From Actinomycetes bacterium (GTDB lineage: Bacteria > Actinomycetota > Acidimicrobiia > Acidimicrobiales > Palsa-688), in the NCBI GenBank assembly GCA_021827225.1, contig JAKAXG010000099.1, positions 1-9,999 of the forward strand: a DNA stretch of 9,999 nucleotides, given 5' to 3'. This document shows positions 6,414-9,999 of the stretch, piece after piece. Position 1 is the first letter of the stretch. Each line of letters starts with the position of its first letter. A model generated the notes under the pieces. That model was not told the DNA's origin, did not search any database, and saw only the letters and a list, made by a program, of their open reading frames with translations. The translations under genes and the position numbers were made by a program.

Positions 6414-6433
6414 GATACGCCTATATGCGAATC
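6414..6433. promoter_or_regulatory. Imperfect palindrome, candidate operator between the divergent genes
   Basis: GATACGC-CTATAT-GCGAATC has arms matching at 6 of 7 positions around a 6-bp A/T-rich centre. It overlaps the likely -10 regions of the regulator and the start of the exporter. ArsR-family dimers bind such palindromes; binding here is inferred. Confidence 0.5.
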
Positions 6434-7852
6434 ACTGTCCGTTCGCTGGGCGGCGAGGTCACTGTTGAAGGCGTGGAGATCGGTTCGAGCGGGCCTATCG
6501 GGTACCGCCAGGCGCTGGAGTCCCGGGAGTTCACGGCCCTGTGCGCAGCACAGCTGGTGTCGGTCGCCGGCAACTCGATCGCCGCCGTGGCTTTGACGGT
6601 ACTGGTCTACAGGCGGACGTCGTCGCCGCTGCTGGCATCGCTGACGTTCTCCCTGGCCTTCCTCCCCTACCTGCTTGGCGGCGCTGTCCTTTCGGGCCTG
6701 GTCGACCGTGTCCGCCCTCGCCGTCTGGTCACCACCTGCACCGCCGCGTCCGCTGTCGTCGCCGCCGTGATGGCCTGGCCCAAGATGCCAGTACCAGCCC
6801 TGCTGGCCCTCCTTTTCGTGATCGGGTCACTGTCCTCGCTGGCCAGTGGCTCACGGGCCGCGCTCGTGCGATCGACGGTCTCTCATGACGCCTACGTTCC
6901 CGCCCGGTCGCTCATGCGCATCGCCGCCCAGGTCGCCCAGATCGGCGGAAACGGTGCCGCCGGGGCAGTCCTGGTCGTCCTCGCCCCTAGCGGCGTCCTA
7001 CTGGTCAACGCGGCCTGCTTCGCCTTGTCGTCGGCACTGGTGCGAACCATCGTCCACGACCACGACCACCTCGGAGGGACAGCGGAGGCGCGCCCGATGG
7101 GCTCCCTGCGTGGGGCTAAAGAGGTACTCGGCAACGGTGAACTGCGACGCTTGCTCCTGCTCGGCTGGCTGGCCCCCATGTTCTCCGTGGCGCCCGAAGC
7201 GGTCGCCGCTCCCTACGTGGCCGCCCACCACGGCCCCTCCAGCTTGGTGGGCTGGTGGCTCACCGCCCTACCGGTCGGAATCATCATCGGAGACGTTCTC
7301 GCAGTCCGGCTACTTGGATCCGATCGCCAGCGACGCTGGGTAGCCCCAGCCGTTGCCGCCAGCTTCGTCCCCTACCTCGTCTTCGCCACCTCGCCCGCCG
7401 TCCCCGTCGCTCTGCCACTGCTTGCCGGCGCCGGCCTCTTCAGCTTCTACGGCCTCGGCCTCGACGCCCGAGTTCGCGCCGCCGCCCCGTTGCACCTTTT
7501 CACCCGCACCATGACCCTGAACTCGGCGGGACTGATGGCGCTACAGGGGATTGGCTTCACGCTGGCCGGCGCAGCCGCCCAAGCCGTCGGCACCGCCCCA
7601 ACCATCGCCATAGCCGGGGCCTGCGGAATCGCTACAAGCCTCGCCGTTCTCCGTGCCGATCTCCCAGCTCTGCGGACTGGGCACAGGACGCAGACCGGAC
7701 TGCGATCGCAGCGACCTCCAAGTGCCGGCGATACCAACGAACACCGCCAGCCTCCAGAGCCTCGGCAACTCGAGCAATCACTTGCCTGCCCGGCGCGACC
7801 TGCTCTCGGCGAACAAAGCGCCAGAACACTCCGTCCCGAGCAGCTGCGCTGA
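6425..7852 (+). CDS. MFS exporter (drug/metabolite efflux type)
   Basis: The 475-residue protein has about 12 hydrophobic segments beginning near residue 37 (LCAAQLVSVAGNSIAAVALT). A cytoplasmic loop DRVRPRR between TM2 and TM3 is the typical MFS A-motif position, and there is a central loop around DHDHLGGTAEARPMGS. The fold is that of major-facilitator transporters using the proton gradient; the substrate cannot be read. ATG 6425 is used because it lies just 3' of an A/T-rich box and gives a short basic N-terminus; GTG 6473 is a weaker alternative. The last 59 residues or so are Pro/Arg/Gln-rich and not membrane-like, unlike a normal MFS end. It is divergent from the regulator and presumably controlled by it. 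Confidence 0.88.
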   Translation: MRITVRSLGGEVTVEGVEIGSSGPIGYRQALESREFTALCAAQLVSVAGNSIAAVALTVLVYRRTSSPLLASLTFSLAFLPYLLGGAVLSGLVDRVRPRRLVTTCTAASAVVAAVMAWPKMPVPALLALLFVIGSLSSLASGSRAALVRSTVSHDAYVPARSLMRIAAQVAQIGGNGAAGAVLVVLAPSGVLLVNAACFALSSALVRTIVHDHDHLGGTAEARPMGSLRGAKEVLGNGELRRLLLLGWLAPMFSVAPEAVAAPYVAAHHGPSSLVGWWLTALPVGIIIGDVLAVRLLGSDRQRRWVAPAVAASFVPYLVFATSPAVPVALPLLAGAGLFSFYGLGLDARVRAAAPLHLFTRTMTLNSAGLMALQGIGFTLAGAAAQAVGTAPTIAIAGACGIATSLAVLRADLPALRTGHRTQTGLRSQRPPSAGDTNEHRQPPEPRQLEQSLACPARPALGEQSARTLRPEQLR

Positions 7853-7873
7853 GGTCTAGGTGTTCCGAGAGGC

Positions 7874-7889
7874 ACGCCGAATTCGGCGT
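7874..7889. repeat. 16-bp perfect palindrome
   Basis: ACGCCGAATTCGGCGT is self-complementary over all 16 bases and lies 22 nt after the exporter stop in a convergent gap. With no loop it is a poor hairpin terminator; it may bind a dimeric protein or be incidental. Confidence 0.4.
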
Positions 7890-7954
7890 ACTGGGCGGAT
7901 CGCGTCCCTGGCCGGGATCACGCTCGGTGGCGGGGCCGGCGACCCGTTTCGATC

Positions 7955-7981
7955 GGAGCGGATTGGGAGGTGGTCCGCTCC
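7955..7981. terminator. Bidirectional hairpin terminator candidate between convergent exporters
   Basis: GGAGCGGA (7955-7962) pairs perfectly with TCCGCTCC (7974-7981) around an 11-nt loop. It lies between the two stops at 7852 and 8002, so it could end transcription from either side. There is no T-run. Confidence 0.45.
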
Positions 7982-8001
7982 CGGCGGGCGCGGGGCGCGG
8001 A

Positions 8002-9264
8002 TCAGTCGCTCGGCTCTGCGGGGGCTACCTGGGTCGTGGTGGCAGGCGCGTCGGTAGGACCGACGGGGTGCCTGGTCCCGATGGCAAGCATGGCGGCGGT
8101 GGCTGCGAGGCAGGCGCCGACGTTGAGCGCGAGGGTTGGTCCTGACCATGCGACCAGGGCGCCGCTTGCGGCGGCTCCGGCTGCGGCACCGGCGTTGAAG
8201 GTGGTGTTGGCCCAGGTTGAGACGAGCGTGCGGTTGCCGCCGCCGGCGGCTCGGTCGACGACGAGGTAGACGACGATCAGGAGCGGTGACAGCGCGGCGC
8301 CGTTGAGGGTTAGGACGGCGGCGAGCCAGGCGAGGTTGGGGGTGGCGGCGCCGGCTGCGAGGGTGGCGGCGACCAGTCCGCCGAGCCCGGCAAGCTGCCA
8401 GGCGGCCCCGTGCCGGTGAGGGATATGTCCCCAGATCAGCCCTCCTGCGACGCTGCCGAATGCAGAGGCGGCCAGGACGTAGCCAGCAGCGGGGGCCTCG
8501 GCGTTCTGGACGGCTCGGGCTGCGACTGCTACGTCGATGACCCCGGTCCCGGCGGAAACTCCGAGCAGCACAACCAGCGCCGCCCGGATCTCCTCCGATC
8601 GCAGCGGCCGCCACAGATCGACAGAGGCTTGTGTTGTGGTTGGGTGCGCCTGAGTGGCCGGGGGAGGCACCCTGGCCTGCGGTGCGCGGCTGAGGAGGGT
8701 GATGCCGGTGGCGAAGAGGGCAGCGGTCACCCACATGGCGAGCCGGGGGCCCTGCCAGGCGATGAGTCCTCCGGCGAGGAGCGGCCCGACTAGGAACAGG
8801 CTGTCTTCGAGGGCGACGTCGAGCGCGAAGGCTCGCTGGCGGTCCGCTTCGGGAATGATCGACGCCCACCGGGCGCGCATCATTGCGCCCACCGGCGGGA
8901 CCGACAGGCCTGCGGTGGCGCTCAGGACCAGGAACGGTGCCGGCCGGTGGGCGATGCCGGCCAGAAGTGCCAGCCCGGCGAGCGACCCGAGATAGGCGAC
9001 GCTCAGGATGGCGACACGGCCCCCTCGGTGCTCGTCCCCGAGGAAACGGGCCTTGGCCGGGGCCGACAGGGTGCAGACCGAGAAGACCGCACCGGCCGCG
9101 CCGGCCGCAGCAAAAGAACGGGTGGCCTGCTCGACGACGAGCAGCTGGGCGAGCACGAGCGTCCCGTAGGAGAGTCGGCAGATGGACGAGGCGGCGACGG
9201 CGCGCCGCGCGGTAGGAAGGCGCAACAGGCGACCGTAGGCCGCCGCACCAGGCAGCAACGACAT
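8002..9264 (-). CDS. MFS exporter, second copy type
   Basis: The 420-residue protein shows about 12 hydrophobic segments. The first half contains DVALEDSLFLVGPLLAGGLI (an efflux-type C-motif-like GPLLAGG). The second half contains GSVAGGLIWG and, late, LVSTWANTTFNAGAAAGAAA. The central loop (about 210-235) is Pro/Thr-rich and hydrophilic. The layout fits a major-facilitator efflux pump, but it is clearly different in sequence from the exporter at 6425-7852. The ATG at 9264 has GAGGAG upstream at normal spacing. The 5' region contains a possible small upstream ORF and a nested hairpin, which may attenuate expression. It lies on the same strand as, and downstream of, the broken HAD gene. The substrate is unknown. 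Confidence 0.88.
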   Translation of the reverse strand: MSLLPGAAAYGRLLRLPTARRAVAASSICRLSYGTLVLAQLLVVEQATRSFAAAGAAGAVFSVCTLSAPAKARFLGDEHRGGRVAILSVAYLGSLAGLALLAGIAHRPAPFLVLSATAGLSVPPVGAMMRARWASIIPEADRQRAFALDVALEDSLFLVGPLLAGGLIAWQGPRLAMWVTAALFATGITLLSRAPQARVPPPATQAHPTTTQASVDLWRPLRSEEIRAALVVLLGVSAGTGVIDVAVAARAVQNAEAPAAGYVLAASAFGSVAGGLIWGHIPHRHGAAWQLAGLGGLVAATLAAGAATPNLAWLAAVLTLNGAALSPLLIVVYLVVDRAAGGGNRTLVSTWANTTFNAGAAAGAAASGALVAWSGPTLALNVGACLAATAAMLAIGTRHPVGPTDAPATTTQVAPAEPSD

Positions 9265-9313
9265 GAAGAACTCCTCGATGAGGTCCGACGGGCAATGGCC
9301 CTGGCTCGGACAG

Positions 9314-9359
9314 TGACCGGATCGACACCCGTCCCGATCAGGGACGGGACAGCCGGTCA
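9314..9359 (-). promoter_or_regulatory. Nested hairpin in the 5' region of the second exporter
   Basis: An inner 8-bp stem CCCGTCCC/GGGACGGG (9328-9335 / 9341-9348, 5-nt loop) is enclosed by an outer 7-bp stem TGACCGG/CCGGTCA (9314-9320 / 9353-9359). It lies 50 nt upstream of the exporter ATG. It may be a transcription attenuator or terminator-like leader structure, or an operator. There is no T-run. Confidence 0.5.
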
Positions 9360-9387
9360 GCTCAATCGCAGAAGCGGTGCACGGCAG

Positions 9388-9474
9388 CTACGGTAGCCGA
9401 CAGGCCCAACCCGCACAGATCCACAAGTCCCGGACCCAACCCGAAGTAGCCCCGCAACGCGCCCGGAGAAGCAT
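9388..9474 (-). CDS. Possible 28-residue upstream leader peptide
   Basis: An ATG at 9474 has GGGAGGG 8 nt upstream and opens a 28-codon frame ending TAG. The peptide is rich in Trp, Cys and Arg (it contains SGWVRDLWICAGWACRLP). It ends 29 nt before the nested hairpin that precedes the exporter, the arrangement of ribosome-controlled attenuation leaders known upstream of some actinobacterial resistance genes. It could equally be a chance frame just after the HAD stop at 9490. Confidence 0.28.
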   Translation of the reverse strand: MLLRARCGATSGWVRDLWICAGWACRLP

Positions 9475-9489
9475 CGTTCGGGCCCTCCC

Positions 9490-9912
9490 TCAGGGACTCT
9501 CGCTCAAGATCACCTCGACCGCCTCAAGCGCCGTTCTGGCTCGTCGATCACAGAGTCGCTGCCAGTCGGGGAAGCGGGAGGCGCCGTAGCTTGATTCGAG
9601 CCGCTTGATGAGGACGTCATCGAAGTCGGGGGTGCGGGTCAAGACGCCCGGTACCCCGACCTGAGCGGCGCCGGCGATGTCAGCTATGGGGTTGTCGCCC
9701 ACCATCCACACCGAGGTAGGCGCTCCGGCCGCCCGCAGAGCGATCCGGAACGCCCCCGGATGAGGCTTCTCGTAGCCGTGCTCAGCAGAGGTGAGTACAG
9801 CATCGACGTGGTTCGCTAAGCCGAGTTGACTCACCAGGGCTGGAAGCTCGGGCACGTGGTTGCTGACAATGACTGGGATTGGCACGGTTTGACGGACATC
9901 CACCAAGTGGGG
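9490..9912 (-). pseudogene. HAD-superfamily hydrolase, 5' part lost to IS insertion
   Basis: The remaining C-terminal part carries three of the four HAD motifs. Motif II is the Ser in VIVSNHVPEL, motif III is the Lys in GYEKPHPGAF, and motif IV is the acidic pair in VGDNPIAD. The N-terminal motif I (DxDxT/V), which holds the nucleophilic Asp, is absent. The homologous frame runs straight into the IS3-type left end near 9913 and stays open inside it without looking like HAD. HAD enzymes need motif I for phosphoryl transfer, so the product would be inactive. The frame would have been translated into the exporter operon on the minus strand. Whether the missing 5' part survives on the other side of the IS lies outside the window. 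Confidence 0.82.
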
Positions 9913-9999
9913 TGTGAGCCCCGGAAAGGATGTCCAGAATGGAGACTGTGGCCAAGAAGAAGCCCCGTCCCCGCCGTGCGTTCACGCCTGAGTTCAAGG
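9913..9999 (+). mobile_element. IS3-family insertion sequence, left end (partial)
   Basis: The element is recognised from the OrfA start it carries. Its left terminus is placed near TGTGAGCCCCGG at 9913, where the HAD similarity ends; IS3-family ends often begin with TG. The exact border could shift by a few bases because the other end and the target duplication are outside the window. Confidence 0.65.
9939..9999 (+). CDS. IS3-family transposase OrfA (N-terminal fragment)
   Basis: The visible residues METVAKKKPRPRRAFTPEFK match the basic start of actinobacterial IS3-family OrfA proteins, where RRxFTPEFK leads into a helix-turn-helix that binds the terminal repeats. In-frame starts at 9930 and 9948 are alternatives. 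It is cut by the window edge, so the -1 frameshift and OrfB cannot be checked. Confidence 0.75.
   Translation, partial: METVAKKKPRPRRAFTPEFK

Noticed and set aside
7632..7829. Minus-strand 65-codon frame opposite the exporter end
   Set aside because: Part overlaps the true MFS coding region and no family is recognised; it might be a gene remnant but cannot be supported.

Overview
The window is GC-rich DNA with a strong G/C third-position bias, GTG and TTG starts beside ATG, and protein families typical of actinomycetes. A high-GC actinobacterium is the most likely source; I cannot name the genus. I see no full-length RNA gene and no CRISPR array.

Left part (1-4003), probably resident chromosome. 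A small two-helix membrane protein runs off the left edge. It is followed by a membrane-anchored TlpA/thioredoxin-fold protein (595-1245, WCPNC active site). Three minus-strand genes come next: a signal-peptide/Thr-rich/single-TM surface protein (4003-3071), an unrecognised 200-residue protein (3074-2472) overlapping it by ATGA, and a patatin-like lipid hydrolase (2357-1332). An identical 15-bp sequence lies upstream of both the surface-protein gene and the patatin gene, which suggests co-regulation.

Junction (4004-4308). A 42-nt block on the minus strand is the exact 3' half of a tRNA-Thr(UGU), from anticodon loop to discriminator base, with no 5' half. This is the usual signature of an attachment-site copy left by a tRNA-targeting integrative element. 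Its orientation predicts that the element lies to the right, beyond position 4119. A tandem 10-bp repeat lies between it and the first gene.

Right part (4309-9999), probable island cargo. It holds a two-gene plus-strand unit of unrecognised small proteins with a terminator hairpin. Then come a DUF5937-like/ArsR-type regulator and a divergent MFS exporter separated by only 19 bp containing a palindrome. A second, convergent MFS exporter follows, whose upstream region has a possible small upstream ORF and a nested hairpin. Last is the 3' part of a HAD phosphatase gene cut off by the left end of an IS3-family element that runs off the window. The regulator and transporters look like a drug- or metabolite-efflux cargo. 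No integrase is visible here.
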